From the NCBI GenBank assembly GCA_024680155.1, contig JAILCM010000111.1, positions 1 to 35,241 of the forward strand: a stretch of DNA of 35,241 bases, read 5' to 3'. The notes below the pieces were generated by a model that saw nothing but the letters and a program-made list of their open reading frames with translations, did no database searches and was not told the DNA's origin. How positions within the stretch are numbered: position 1 is the stretch's first letter; every line of letters begins with the position of its first letter. Position numbers and translations under genes: made by a program. This document shows, piece by piece, positions 1 to 9,007 of this stretch. The DNA comes from Treponema sp. Lineage in GTDB: Bacteria > Spirochaetota > Spirochaetia > Treponematales > Treponemataceae.

Positions 1-518
1 AATTTTTGTGCCGGGAAGAAAGTTCCAATCATGTTTTTGTAGTTATTAAAATCACAACCGGTTTTTCCACCAATTGAAGCGTCTACCATGGCAAGAAGGG
101 TAGTTGGTACAAACTGAACGGCAGCTCCACGCTTAAAAATACTTGCGGCAAATGCAGTAATATCACAAATAACTCCGCCACCAATTCCTACAAAAAGGTC
201 TTTTCGGGTAAAGCCAGCTTCAAGAGCTTTTGTAACAATAGAAAGAACGCTTTCCAAAGTTTTGTAAGGCTCGCCTGAACCTAGAATAAGCAACTGATCA
301 CGTCCGCAAACGTCATCATCAAATTCTGCAATAAAATCTTTCATGCAATCAAGGCTTGCAACAGTTGCGTCTGTTACAAAAAAACGTCTCTGCTCGTCAG
401 ATTTTCCTGGTTTGAATACAGAAATTAAATCTGGAGTTCCTTTGCAAAAAAAGATTTCTGATTTTGCAGTTCCACTGTGGATTGCCGGATACTTAATTTT
501 AAATTTTTCACTTGCCAT
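1..518 (-). CDS. aroB: 3-dehydroquinate synthase, N-terminal part (runs off the window)
   Basis: Shikimate-pathway enzyme that converts DAHP to 3-dehydroquinate in the cytoplasm, using NAD+ and a divalent metal. The 172 codons present cover the NAD-binding half of a protein that is usually about 350-360 residues. Visible family motifs are GGGVICD at residues 113-119, the segment PTTLLAMVDASIGGKTG at 138-154, and KN at 161-162 followed by GTFFP. The C-terminal metal-binding half lies beyond position 1. The ATG at 518 is the only sensible start, and no Shine-Dalgarno sequence precedes it. A -35/-10 pair sits directly upstream with its -10 box only 9 nt from the ATG, so the mRNA leader may be just a few nucleotides. 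Identification is firm. Confidence 0.93.
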   Translation of the reverse strand, partial: MASEKFKIKYPAIHSGTAKSEIFFCKGTPDLISVFKPGKSDEQRRFFVTDATVASLDCMKDFIAEFDDDVCGRDQLLILGSGEPYKTLESVLSIVTKALEAGFTRKDLFVGIGGGVICDITAFAASIFKRGAAVQFVPTTLLAMVDASIGGKTGCDFNNYKNMIGTFFPAQK

Positions 519-527
519 AATATTGAT

Positions 528-556
528 ATTTTAGTGTTTTTTTTGTACAGATACAA
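528..556 (-). promoter_or_regulatory. Sigma-70-like promoter of aroB, almost leaderless
   Basis: On the minus strand TTGTAT (551-556) is followed after exactly 17 nt by TAAAAT (528-533), and then 9 nt lead to the aroB ATG. A transcription start 6-7 nt after the -10 would leave a leader of only about 2-3 nt. The same TAAAAT-9 nt-ATG layout recurs before the genes starting at 24511 and 26544. This is inferred from sequence alone. Confidence 0.5.
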
Positions 557-619
557 TCAGCCGACAGGGCAAAACGGGAATTTAGTATGAACTGGCAGGG
601 GCGAGTATAAGGGTGGGGG

Positions 620-1234
620 TTAGTAAGTCCCGTCCATTTGTTTTAATTCTGCAAGATTTTTTTCTACACGTGCAATTTCGCGGTTGAGCATTTTTTCGTA
701 ATCAAGTTCGCCGGTTCTAATTCGTTCTCGTTCATCTTCCCAATTCTGCTTGTCTTGAATAAACAGAAAATTGAATGATGGCGCGTCAGATTTTTCGTAC
801 CATAAAAGCGCTTCCTGCCAATAGTAAAGTCCTGCTTTATAACACGAAAGAGCTTTTTCAAGATTGCTCTGGTATTCATCTTTCCAAGGAGAATCATAAA
901 ATGTAATGCAGGTTTTGTCGTAAATTCGTCCTAGCCTCAAATGCTGTTCAATCAGTTTTAAATTAATGTGCATCTGGAACAGGTAGCGGTATTTTTCCCA
1001 TTCTTTTTCGGTAGTGATTTTTACGCCTGTATAAAGCGGATTGCAAAAATCAGCTTGAGCCGCTTTTTCGAGCCAGTAAATATTTTCTATACAATCATCC
1101 GGCAACTGCTGATGATGAACGTGGTAAAGTTTATAAAAATCTTCCTTATATTTAACAAGGTAAGCGTTCGCACGGTTTTGAGGAATAATCATCAGACAAA
1201 GAATAAATGCCGCTGTAAGAATGTTCTTTTTCAC
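620..1234 (-). CDS. Secreted alpha-helical protein of unknown function
   Basis: I do not recognise a family. The 204-residue product begins with a signal peptide: MKKN, a hydrophobic core up to about residue 18, and a good signal-peptidase I site at ANA|Y (residues 22-25). The only early Cys lies in a poor lipobox, so a soluble periplasmic or secreted protein is more likely than a lipoprotein. The mature part is rich in Trp, Tyr, Glu and Lys and is probably helical. Its last 40 residues (GELDYEKMLNREIARVEKNL) look like a coiled coil. The GTG at 1234 is chosen because it gives the complete signal peptide. There is no Shine-Dalgarno sequence. Instead a sigma-28-type GCCGATAA lies 7 nt before the GTG, which suggests control together with flagellar genes. 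It lies between tmk and aroB, with 51 nt to tmk. Confidence 0.75.
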   Translation of the reverse strand: MKKNILTAAFILCLMIIPQNRANAYLVKYKEDFYKLYHVHHQQLPDDCIENIYWLEKAAQADFCNPLYTGVKITTEKEWEKYRYLFQMHINLKLIEQHLRLGRIYDKTCITFYDSPWKDEYQSNLEKALSCYKAGLYYWQEALLWYEKSDAPSFNFLFIQDKQNWEDERERIRTGELDYEKMLNREIARVEKNLAELKQMDGTY

Positions 1235-1241
1235 AAAATTA

Positions 1242-1268
1242 TTATCGGCGGAATTCTTTTTTAGATTA
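1242..1268 (-). promoter_or_regulatory. Candidate sigma-28 (FliA) promoter of the secreted-protein gene
   Basis: On the minus strand TAAT (1265-1268) is followed by 15 nt and then GCCGATAA (1242-1249). This compares with the established FliA consensus TAAA-N15-GCCGATAA: a perfect -10 octamer, 3 of 4 in the -35 core, and exact spacing. The GTG start codon comes 7 nt later, so the transcript would be leaderless or nearly so. The same octamer at the same 7-nt distance precedes the LysM gene at 19485. Confidence 0.55.
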
Positions 1269-1285
1269 GAGAGGTTATAAAAACT

Positions 1286-1915
1286 TCAATTTTTCGGGGG
1301 AACCGTGATATAATCCTGAATAAATGCGCTGATTTCTTCAATTGATTTTTCGGCGTTAATGCGTACGACCTTCATTTCTTTGTATTCTGGGGAAGTTTCG
1401 TATTCGGCAATTACTTTTTCGTACTGAGCGGCAATTTTTTTCTGTAAATCAATTTTTTCGTAGATTTCTTTTTTTTCGTTGCGGGATTCAACTCGTTTTA
1501 AAGAAATTTCCGGGTTAATTTGAAAATAAAACAGTATTTCCGGGAGCGGGAAGGGCGAATTTAAAAGTTCCGGCAATTCTTTTCCACAAGATGCAGACTG
1601 ATATGCAAGACTTGAAAAAAAGTATCGGTCGCTTACAACAATTTTTCCGCTGTTGGCAAGTTCTACAATTCCGCCTTTTCCGTAAAGATGTTCACAACGG
1701 TCTGCGGCAAAAAGATATGCGTTTGTGCGTTCATCAACGTGGAATTCTCCAGAAAGCATTCGACGCAGAAATTTTCCAGTTTCAAGTGAAGTTGGTTCTG
1801 CAGTTGCAACAAATTTTTGCGGATTACTTGCGACAAGTTTTTGAATTTGAGTTGAAGTTCCGGCTCCGTCTATTCCTTCAAATACAATAAAATTTTTAAG
1901 TACTGTTTTATTCAT
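1286..1915 (-). CDS. tmk: Thymidylate kinase (dTMP kinase)
   Basis: Phosphorylates dTMP to dTDP with ATP, the last specific step of dTTP synthesis, in the cytoplasm. The 209-residue length is normal for the family. Motifs are the P-loop region GIDGAGTSTQ at 14-23, AEPTS at 39-43, the DRY substrate motif at 96-98 followed by FFSSLAYQS, and an adenine lid segment (RNEKKEIYEK) near residue 160. The P-loop is odd: the position normally held by the phosphate-binding Lys is Thr (GAGTST). The ATG at 1915 is chosen. An upstream TTG at 2017 would add 34 residues, including a translated tandem repeat (GVVLF three times), and is unlikely. No Shine-Dalgarno sequence is present, and a TATAAT box sits 6 nt before the ATG. 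Confidence 0.92.
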   Translation of the reverse strand: MNKTVLKNFIVFEGIDGAGTSTQIQKLVASNPQKFVATAEPTSLETGKFLRRMLSGEFHVDERTNAYLFAADRCEHLYGKGGIVELANSGKIVVSDRYFFSSLAYQSASCGKELPELLNSPFPLPEILFYFQINPEISLKRVESRNEKKEIYEKIDLQKKIAAQYEKVIAEYETSPEYKEMKVVRINAEKSIEEISAFIQDYITVPPKN

Positions 1916-1921
1916 ATTTTG

Positions 1922-1927
1922 ATTATA
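1922..1927 (-). promoter_or_regulatory. -10 box of tmk, leaderless arrangement
   Basis: A perfect TATAAT on the minus strand lies 6 nt upstream of the tmk ATG. Transcription would then begin at or beside the A of the start codon. No good -35 hexamer is found 16-18 nt upstream. That region falls inside the first copy of the 15-bp tandem repeat, so another factor may substitute for -35 contacts. This is inferred from sequence. Confidence 0.45.
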
Positions 1928-1939
1928 GCGGCTTTGGAC

Positions 1940-1984
1940 AAAAAGGACTACACCAAAAAGGACTACACCAAAAAGGACTACACC
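1940..1984. repeat. Three perfect 15-bp tandem repeats between divergent promoters
   Basis: The unit AAAAAGGACTACACC occurs three times without interruption or mismatch (1940-1954, 1955-1969, 1970-1984). It fills most of the space between the tmk -10 box (1922-1927, minus strand) and the tamB -10 box (2002-2007, plus strand), covering the -35 region of both. Reading the minus strand, it would encode Gly-Val-Val-Leu-Phe repeats if tmk were started upstream, but that start lacks support. Confidence 0.95.
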
Positions 1985-1998
1985 GTTGTTTATTTTTT

Positions 1999-2007
1999 TG
2001 GTATAAT
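1999..2007 (+). promoter_or_regulatory. Extended -10 promoter for the tamB-bamA-skp cluster
   Basis: TGGTATAAT fits the extended -10 form TGnTATAAT. No -35 match occurs at the usual distance, where the third 15-bp repeat lies instead. The start codon of tamB is 51 nt downstream, which gives a leader of about 45 nt. The same TGG-TATAAT string occurs before the hexokinase gene (30641-30649). Confidence 0.5.
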
Positions 2008-2058
2008 CTAATAGCAAAAATTTTCACTAAATAAGTTTGAAGGTTCCTGCAAAAAAAT

Positions 2059-5000
2059 ATGAAGATTAAGGTATCTCGCGTTACAAAAATAAGCTTTATA
2101 ATCTTTCTCGCTTTAATAATTACAACGGCTTCCATTGCGTATCCGTTGTATAAACGCGTCGAAAGAACAATTGATACCGAAACTGGCAAACTGTTTTCGC
2201 TTTTTTCTAATCAGATTGGACTTGAAATTCAATATGAATCGCTTTCACCTTCAATTCTTTCATTTTTTAAAATCCGCAACATTACAGCTTCTAACTTAAA
2301 AGGCGAAGCGGTTGTTACAGTCAAAGATACAAGAATCCGTTACAAAATCATGAGTCTTGTAAAAGGTGATTTTTCTGATTTTTTGCGTTCTGTTTATGTT
2401 GACGGCGTTTCTGTAGATTTGGAAAAACTTATTGAATTTATTACTACAATTATAGAAAAAAATGCCGGGCTTGAAGAAACTCCGCAGATTCAATTTGACC
2501 TTCAGCTTATAAAAGATTTTATTCCTGCAAATATTACGGTAAAAAATGTTTCGTTAATTTATGAAATTGAAGCCATGCTTGCAAGAATGAATGTCCGCGA
2601 AATTCTTGTAGAAAATTCTCACCGCAAAGAAAGCATCGAATTTTCAATGAAAGGTTCTGCATCATCGCTTTTTAAGACAAATCAAATGGAACTTAGCGCA
2701 ATGGTAGACCTTAACGGAAACTTGGCGCAAACTTTAGAAAATTCAAACTTACAGATTCATGTTTTTAATCTTACAAACGGCGACATTTATTTAAATAGCA
2801 TAAATCTGCTTGCCGGTTATTCAGATAAAAAAATTGATGTTCACACAATTCAAAGTGTTTTTCCTCTTTCTATAAATGCCGTTTATGATTTAGAAAATAA
2901 TGCGCTTTCGGCAAGTCTTAAAACCCAGGATTTGAATCCTCTTTCAGTAGTTTCGTCGTCGGTAAACAGGGAAGTGATGGATTTATTAAAAAATCTAAGG
3001 CTCACACTTGATGCAAATCTAGACTGCGACCTAAGTTCTTTTATTCCGGCTCAGGAAAACAATTCACAAACTTCCGACAAAACATCCGGCTCTCAATCCG
3101 CACAAAATATTCAATCCGCACAGATTCTGCCAATAAAATATAATGTAAAATCAACTGCTTATATTCCCGGAACGATTATTCCTGGTGGTGCAAATGCTGC
3201 CTTTTCTCTAAACGGAAATCAAAAAAAAGTAAATATCGATTATTTAAAACTGATGGGCCCAAATTGCGAAGGTGAGCTAAATCTTTCATTTTTGTTCGAT
3301 ACATTCCAGATTTCGGGATTTGCTGAAATTCAAAATTATACGCTTCCAAACGGATGCCAGATTTCTACAGAATTATATTTTGACCCTCTTAATAAAGGAT
3401 TCATGCTTTTTTCTCCACAGATTTTTGTTGGTGAAAAAGCCCTTACCGCTTTGCAGCTTTCGGTTATTCCGCAAAAAGATTCTTACGATTTTGATTTTGA
3501 AGTTTCTGATTACTCGCATATCGAAGGTGATGAACGCGGTAGCATTAAAATAGAAGGAAGTTATCTTTTAGATTCAAATTATGTTCAGACAAATGTTGTT
3601 TTGGATCGAATTTATCTTGATACAGCCGCAGAACTTGTTCAGCAGGTAATTCCTCTTGAGCAGGCAGAAAAAATGTCGGAAGTTGTGCCGGTTCTTTCTA
3701 CTTACGCTCTTTCTGGTGATTTGTATTTTTCTACCGATTTTAAATCGATTTCGTATAATGTGCCTTATATAATTGCTGCTCATACTGGAAATAAAGTTCA
3801 GTACCTCATGATTTCGGGTAACGGTAACGAACAATCTGTTCAGCTGGATTCTCTTTCGCTTATTATTGGACAATATGCGGTTACGGCTTCTGCTTCTTTA
3901 GATACAATGGCTGATTCAAAAGAAATTTTCTTTGACAGTGATATTATTGCAGGTTCAGTACCGTATCATTTTTCGGGAGTTTATATGCCGGAAGTTGTAA
4001 AAGTAAGCGGAAGTTATGGAATGGACCTTGAATTGCGGCTTAATAAAGACAAAATTGATGCTAGTCTTATAATGGATAGTCTTCCGGTTATAATTGGAAA
4101 TCTTTCTCTTGTTTTTTCTACCGACAGTTATTTTACTTATACAAATCAGGACGGACCTTCTTTACAAATTTCGCGTTTTGAAATGGAAGAAGCGTCGGCT
4201 GGTGCAAATGTAAATCCAAAACTTTTGTTTACGGCGGATGCTACAAAATATGGTGCACAACTTAGTTCAATTTCGTATTCCGATATGTATTCGGTTTTAA
4301 ATGGAAGTGCAGATTTAGCCCTTAATTTGAGTGGAAATCAATTTGAATCGGCAACTTTAACCGGAAGCCTTAAAAATCATTTTTCGGAAGAAGAAATTGT
4401 AATTGATGCGTCTATTTCTAATCCGGAAGGTCTTGAACTTACTGCTAAAAATTTACTTAGTTCTTTGTATTTAAGTTCGCAGATAGAAATTAACAGTTTT
4501 GGATTAAGCCGATTTACAAAATCAAACAATGCAAATGACGAAATTTCCGCTTCTATGTCGCTTTCGGGAACTCTTGAACATCCGTTTGCAATGGCAGAAA
4601 TTTCCAAGCTTAATCTTTTTACCGGAACCGAAGTTATTTCTGGAACAGGAACGGTCATTCTGGAAGATAAAGATTTATCAATTGAAAATTTCAAAATCGG
4701 TTCAGACAACTGGAGCTTTAAAGATTTTAAAGGAATGTTCTCTCTTGAAAATATGACAGGAGCTTTTGATGCCGCAGTTTATGCTGATATGGGTGAAAAA
4801 GATATAGAAATTCCGCTTCATTTTTCTATAGAAGATTCTTACATTCCAGAAAACACTTTTATTCCAAAAGCAATGGTTGTAAACGTAAAATCATCTGGAT
4901 TGCGTGGTTCTTTAGTGCGAAAATCCGTTCCGTTCGGGCTTACAATGATGCTTTCCGATGATATTGTTACATTCTATTCTACGGATAACGTTGGTTTGTT

Positions 5001-6552
5001 TGGAAGTTTCCGTATGGATGGCGAAGTTTCTGCTTCCATTAAAACTGGTGATTTTTTGAGTGCTGAATTTACCGGTAATGTTCTTGCAAAAAATATGCTT
5101 TTAAAACTGAACAATATCAATTGTGATTTAGCAAAAATTACTTCTTACTTAAAGCTTGATGAAGTTCTTCAGATTAATTCAAGTTTTTTAAAAGGACACG
5201 TAAGTCTTGCAGGAACAATGTTTTCACCTGAATTTAGCGGTGCAATTTCTCTTTCTGATTTGGATTTTTCTATTCCAATGGCTTTGCCTTATCCAATTAA
5301 AACTGATAAAGTCTTAATCACAATTGTAAACAGCGAAATTAATATTTTTGATACAACTTTCTTTATAAAAAATTCAAAACAGAGTTTTACTGCAAGCTGT
5401 AAAATTGCCATGAATCAATGGATGCTTGATTATATGGAAGTAAAACTCGATACACCAAAAAAGACGCTTATTCCAATAAAAGTAAAAATGCCGTTCCTTT
5501 CTGTTGAAGGCGATACCGGTTTTAATTTGAATCTTTATTTTGAAAACAACAATTTTGATATTGAAGGTTCCGTCGTATTTGAAAAACTTGGCGTAATGGT
5601 AGATGTTACAAAACTTTCTATGGAAACTGAAGCTTCTTCTTCTGCAATGCCAGATATTGGAATTCGTACAAATCTTGATGTTTTATTCGGTACACATACA
5701 AACTTGAACGTAAATCCTCTTATGCGCTGTATTCTTGTTCCAGATACTCACGTGGCTGTAAAAATGGATTCTGCGGCCGAACTTTACGAAATTGACGGTC
5801 TTATAAAACTTAAATCAGGTGATATTGCGTATTTAAATAGAAACTTTTACATCAAAGAAGGAACGTTAAAATTCAATCCGGATGATATTACAAACCTTAT
5901 GGTAACAATCCGTGCCGAAACCAGAGAGCGTGATTCAAATAATCAAACTGTACGCATCATCCTTTCTGCCGAAAACCAGAGCATTTTGAATTTTAATCCA
6001 GTTTTTTCTTCAATTCCGCCAAAATCAGAATCAGAAATCCGTTCTTTAATGGGACAAATTATTGTTGCGGATGCTGATACTGCCAGCGAATTCCTTTTTT
6101 CTGCCAGCGATTATGTTTTGCAGAGTACCGTAATGCGTAATTTGGAAAACAAGTTGCGTGACTCCCTTAATTTTGATATATTCTCTGTACGTACTAATAT
6201 TTTGCAGAATACGTTGAGTAGTGTAACAGGAAATACTTTTGCCCGTAATGGAAGTGTAAATAATAATTCTATTACAATAGGTAACCTTCTTGATAATTCG
6301 ACTGTTTATATTGGTAAATACTTCGGTAGTGTTTTGTATGTAGATGCAATGCTTCATCTGTCGGCTCAAAATCCGACTTCTATCTTGGATAATGATATTA
6401 CAAAGCTTAGTTTTAAACCTGAATTTGGAATGGAACTTGAGCTTCCTATAGTAAATATCAGATGGAATATGGCACCGAATATAGATGCTTTGATGAAGCA
6501 GCAGTATGTTCCTTCTACATCAATTTCACTTAACTGGAAGTTTTCATTTTAA
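2059..6552 (+). CDS. tamB: TamB-like translocation and assembly module protein
   Basis: A large (1497-residue) inner-membrane-anchored periplasmic protein of the AsmA/TamB superfamily. Members are thought to bridge the periplasm with a hydrophobic groove and to act with Omp85 proteins in outer-membrane protein insertion or lipid transport. One N-terminal membrane anchor is seen at about residues 11-31. A long stretch of beta-strand-rich repeats follows, with a Ser/Gln-rich insert near 334-358. The diagnostic TamB (DUF490) C-terminal domain is present, for example GDIAYLNRNFYIKEGTLKFN near residue 1254 and KSESEIRSLMGQI near 1322. It ends in an outer-membrane-like SLNWKFSF. No close Shine-Dalgarno sequence is visible (AAGG is about 16 nt away). 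bamA follows after 19 nt, which supports a shared role in outer-membrane assembly. Confidence 0.85.
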   Translation: MKIKVSRVTKISFIIFLALIITTASIAYPLYKRVERTIDTETGKLFSLFSNQIGLEIQYESLSPSILSFFKIRNITASNLKGEAVVTVKDTRIRYKIMSLVKGDFSDFLRSVYVDGVSVDLEKLIEFITTIIEKNAGLEETPQIQFDLQLIKDFIPANITVKNVSLIYEIEAMLARMNVREILVENSHRKESIEFSMKGSASSLFKTNQMELSAMVDLNGNLAQTLENSNLQIHVFNLTNGDIYLNSINLLAGYSDKKIDVHTIQSVFPLSINAVYDLENNALSASLKTQDLNPLSVVSSSVNREVMDLLKNLRLTLDANLDCDLSSFIPAQENNSQTSDKTSGSQSAQNIQSAQILPIKYNVKSTAYIPGTIIPGGANAAFSLNGNQKKVNIDYLKLMGPNCEGELNLSFLFDTFQISGFAEIQNYTLPNGCQISTELYFDPLNKGFMLFSPQIFVGEKALTALQLSVIPQKDSYDFDFEVSDYSHIEGDERGSIKIEGSYLLDSNYVQTNVVLDRIYLDTAAELVQQVIPLEQAEKMSEVVPVLSTYALSGDLYFSTDFKSISYNVPYIIAAHTGNKVQYLMISGNGNEQSVQLDSLSLIIGQYAVTASASLDTMADSKEIFFDSDIIAGSVPYHFSGVYMPEVVKVSGSYGMDLELRLNKDKIDASLIMDSLPVIIGNLSLVFSTDSYFTYTNQDGPSLQISRFEMEEASAGANVNPKLLFTADATKYGAQLSSISYSDMYSVLNGSADLALNLSGNQFESATLTGSLKNHFSEEEIVIDASISNPEGLELTAKNLLSSLYLSSQIEINSFGLSRFTKSNNANDEISASMSLSGTLEHPFAMAEISKLNLFTGTEVISGTGTVILEDKDLSIENFKIGSDNWSFKDFKGMFSLENMTGAFDAAVYADMGEKDIEIPLHFSIEDSYIPENTFIPKAMVVNVKSSGLRGSLVRKSVPFGLTMMLSDDIVTFYSTDNVGLFGSFRMDGEVSASIKTGDFLSAEFTGNVLAKNMLLKLNNINCDLAKITSYLKLDEVLQINSSFLKGHVSLAGTMFSPEFSGAISLSDLDFSIPMALPYPIKTDKVLITIVNSEINIFDTTFFIKNSKQSFTASCKIAMNQWMLDYMEVKLDTPKKTLIPIKVKMPFLSVEGDTGFNLNLYFENNNFDIEGSVVFEKLGVMVDVTKLSMETEASSSAMPDIGIRTNLDVLFGTHTNLNVNPLMRCILVPDTHVAVKMDSAAELYEIDGLIKLKSGDIAYLNRNFYIKEGTLKFNPDDITNLMVTIRAETRERDSNNQTVRIILSAENQSILNFNPVFSSIPPKSESEIRSLMGQIIVADADTASEFLFSASDYVLQSTVMRNLENKLRDSLNFDIFSVRTNILQNTLSSVTGNTFARNGSVNNNSITIGNLLDNSTVYIGKYFGSVLYVDAMLHLSAQNPTSILDNDITKLSFKPEFGMELELPIVNIRWNMAPNIDALMKQQYVPSTSISLNWKFSF

Positions 6553-6571
6553 TTAAAAATAGAGGTTTTTT

Positions 6572-8992
6572 ATGCGAAATCGCGCGTTTTTTGTAATGCT
6601 GTTCCTTTTGTTAGGTTTTTCAGTTTTTGCTCAGGAATCTGATGATTGGTATGTTGACCAGCCTATTACAAAAATAGATTTTGAAGGTCTTAGAAATGTA
6701 AAAAAATCTGATTTGAACGGTGTAACAAGCTATTATTTGAATAAACCTTTTACAGATGATAATTACAACGATCTTCTTGACCGTTTATATGCACTTGATT
6801 TGTTTGAGGATATTGAACCTTACGCAAAACATGAATCAAAGAACAATAATAATGTAATGCTCGTTTTTGTAGTAAAAGAGCGTCCTGTAATTTCTTCAAT
6901 CAGTTTTTCAGGAAATAAAAAAATCCGTAATGCTGATTTGCGAGAAGTTGTAAAATCAAAAGCAACTGATGTTTATGTAGAAGGGAAAATCCTTTTGGAT
7001 GAACGAATGCTCCGTGATCACTATCTTTCAAAAGGATATTCTAATTCAAGAATAAGCCACAAAATTGAAGATACTGAAAGCGGTGTAAAAGTTACTTTTG
7101 TAATTGATGAAGGTTCAAATACTGTAATTAAGGCAATTAATTTTTCTGGTAATACAATTGCTTCTGCAAGAGCATTAAAATCGAAAATGCAGCTTAAAGA
7201 AGTTGGTTTTATGAAAGACGGTGCATTCCAACAATCACTTTTGGAAGCTGATAAAAAAGTAATTCTGAATTATTACCGTGAACGTGGCTATGTGGATGCA
7301 AATATTGTTGACGTAAGAATGGATTCTGAACTTAATGAAGCAAAACAGCGTCTTGAATATACTATTACTTTTGTAATTCAGGAAGGAACTCAGTATAAAT
7401 ATTCTGGAATTTCAGTTTCTGGTAACGAAGTTTTTTCTAATGAAGAGTTGCTTGCTAAGATGAAACTTCGTGAAGGTGCTGTATATAATGAAGTAAAATT
7501 CCAGGAAGGGCTTGCAAATATGTCTGGCCTTTACTACGAATACGGTTATATGTCTGCTGATTTTTACCCGATGCCAATTAAAGATATTGACCGTCACGAA
7601 ATTGGTTACGAAATCAAAATTACAGAAAATAAACGCAGTCACGTAGAAAATATTATAATCAAAGGAAATACAAAAACAAAGGATTATGTAATCCGCCGCG
7701 AAATTCCAATTGAACCAGGTGATGTTTTTTCCCGAGATAAAATTGTTAATGGTATAAGAAATCTTTACAATTTGCAGTATTTTTCTAACATCATTCCAGA
7801 ACCTCAGGCTGGTTCCGAAGAAAATCTTGTAGACCTTGTTTTTAATGTAGAAGAGCAGTCAACTACAACTTTGAACTTTGGTATGACCTTTTCTGGTGTA
7901 ACAGATCCAAACGAAATTCCAATTTCTCTTTATGGACGTTTGCAGAATACAAATCTTTTTGGAGAAGGAAAATCTCTTTCTACACAGCTAACTCTTTCTA
8001 ATACTCAGCAGTCAATTGATTTGACTTACGGACAAAACTGGATTGGTAATCTTCCAATTGCCTTCAGTCAGTCGTTGTCATTCTCTCATACAAATTCTAC
8101 AACTCAAACAAACTGGTATAGTCCAACAATGGGCCTGGATCAGTATTATTATTACATGGCTTATGAAGGATGGACTGGAAGTTTAGGAACCGCATTCTCA
8201 AGAAGATGGACTCCAGATTTTGCAATTCTTACAGCAGGTGCAGGTATTACAAACTCACTTACAAACTATGTATATGATGAATCTGCTTTTACTCCAACAG
8301 ACCTTGGTATTTCAATGTTTGCAAACCGCTGGGGATTGTTAAACAGTGTATGGACAAGTTTTTCTGTTGATGGCCGTGATATTAGTTATGATCCTTCAAA
8401 AGGATGGTTTACAAGCGAACGACTTTCGTGGTATGGACTTATTCCGGGGCTCGAAAAGGAATTCTTCTTAAAATCAGATACAAAACTTGAAGGTTACCTT
8501 ACTTTGTTTAATATTCCGTTCACCGATGAATATAGCTTAAAAGGTGTTCTTGCTGGACTTACAAGTTTTACAGCTTTGTTCCCTGCATTTGATACAACAA
8601 TCAGCGAATCAAACAGACTTTATATTGACGGTATGTTTAATGGCCGTGGTTGGACAGAAATTTATAAAACTTCTGCGGCTCGAGGACAGGCAATGTGGAG
8701 CAGTCAGGTTGAATTCCGTGTTCCAATTGTTCCAAATATTATTGGTGTTGATGTATTCCATGATGCAGTTGCAATTAAAGATAATGTTGGCGAAATGTTT
8801 TCTGGTCTTAATTTGAATGATTTTTACTTTAGTTTTGGTCCTGGAATCCGTTTCCTTGTTCCGCAGTTCCCGCTTCATCTTTTGTTTACATGGCGCTATA
8901 GAATTCAAGACGGTCAATTCCAGTGGGCAGATTCAAACAATATTAAAGATGCCTTCCAATTTGTATTGTCATTCAATATTACAAACAGGTAA
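6572..8992 (+). CDS. bamA: Outer membrane assembly factor BamA (Omp85)
   Basis: Core of the beta-barrel assembly machinery, which folds outer-membrane proteins into the membrane. In T. pallidum the orthologue is the Tp92/TP0326 antigen. The 806-residue protein has a signal peptide (residues 1-20, ending VFA|Q). Five POTRA domains lie at about 29-430, each opening with a recognisable strand: IDFEGLRNV, ISFSGNKKI, INFSGNTIA, ISVSGNEVF and IIIKGNTKT. A C-terminal 16-strand barrel follows. The Omp85 L6-loop VRGF-like signature appears as FNGRGW near residue 690. An AGAGG Shine-Dalgarno sequence lies about 7 nt before the ATG. It sits between tamB and skp, a classic grouping. Confidence 0.95.
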   Translation: MRNRAFFVMLFLLLGFSVFAQESDDWYVDQPITKIDFEGLRNVKKSDLNGVTSYYLNKPFTDDNYNDLLDRLYALDLFEDIEPYAKHESKNNNNVMLVFVVKERPVISSISFSGNKKIRNADLREVVKSKATDVYVEGKILLDERMLRDHYLSKGYSNSRISHKIEDTESGVKVTFVIDEGSNTVIKAINFSGNTIASARALKSKMQLKEVGFMKDGAFQQSLLEADKKVILNYYRERGYVDANIVDVRMDSELNEAKQRLEYTITFVIQEGTQYKYSGISVSGNEVFSNEELLAKMKLREGAVYNEVKFQEGLANMSGLYYEYGYMSADFYPMPIKDIDRHEIGYEIKITENKRSHVENIIIKGNTKTKDYVIRREIPIEPGDVFSRDKIVNGIRNLYNLQYFSNIIPEPQAGSEENLVDLVFNVEEQSTTTLNFGMTFSGVTDPNEIPISLYGRLQNTNLFGEGKSLSTQLTLSNTQQSIDLTYGQNWIGNLPIAFSQSLSFSHTNSTTQTNWYSPTMGLDQYYYYMAYEGWTGSLGTAFSRRWTPDFAILTAGAGITNSLTNYVYDESAFTPTDLGISMFANRWGLLNSVWTSFSVDGRDISYDPSKGWFTSERLSWYGLIPGLEKEFFLKSDTKLEGYLTLFNIPFTDEYSLKGVLAGLTSFTALFPAFDTTISESNRLYIDGMFNGRGWTEIYKTSAARGQAMWSSQVEFRVPIVPNIIGVDVFHDAVAIKDNVGEMFSGLNLNDFYFSFGPGIRFLVPQFPLHLLFTWRYRIQDGQFQWADSNNIKDAFQFVLSFNITNR

Positions 8993-9007
8993 AATACAGA
9001 GGTGTGT

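Noticed and set aside
1916-2017. Upstream TTG start of tmk giving a GVVLF-repeat N-terminus
   Set aside because: The extension would begin with a rare TTG, has no Shine-Dalgarno sequence, translates a tandem repeat and precedes the normal family start. The ATG at 1915 fits the family length.
9002-9007. GTG start two codons before the skp ATG
   Set aside because: The Shine-Dalgarno AGAGG overlaps this GTG, so the ATG at 9008 is the properly spaced start.
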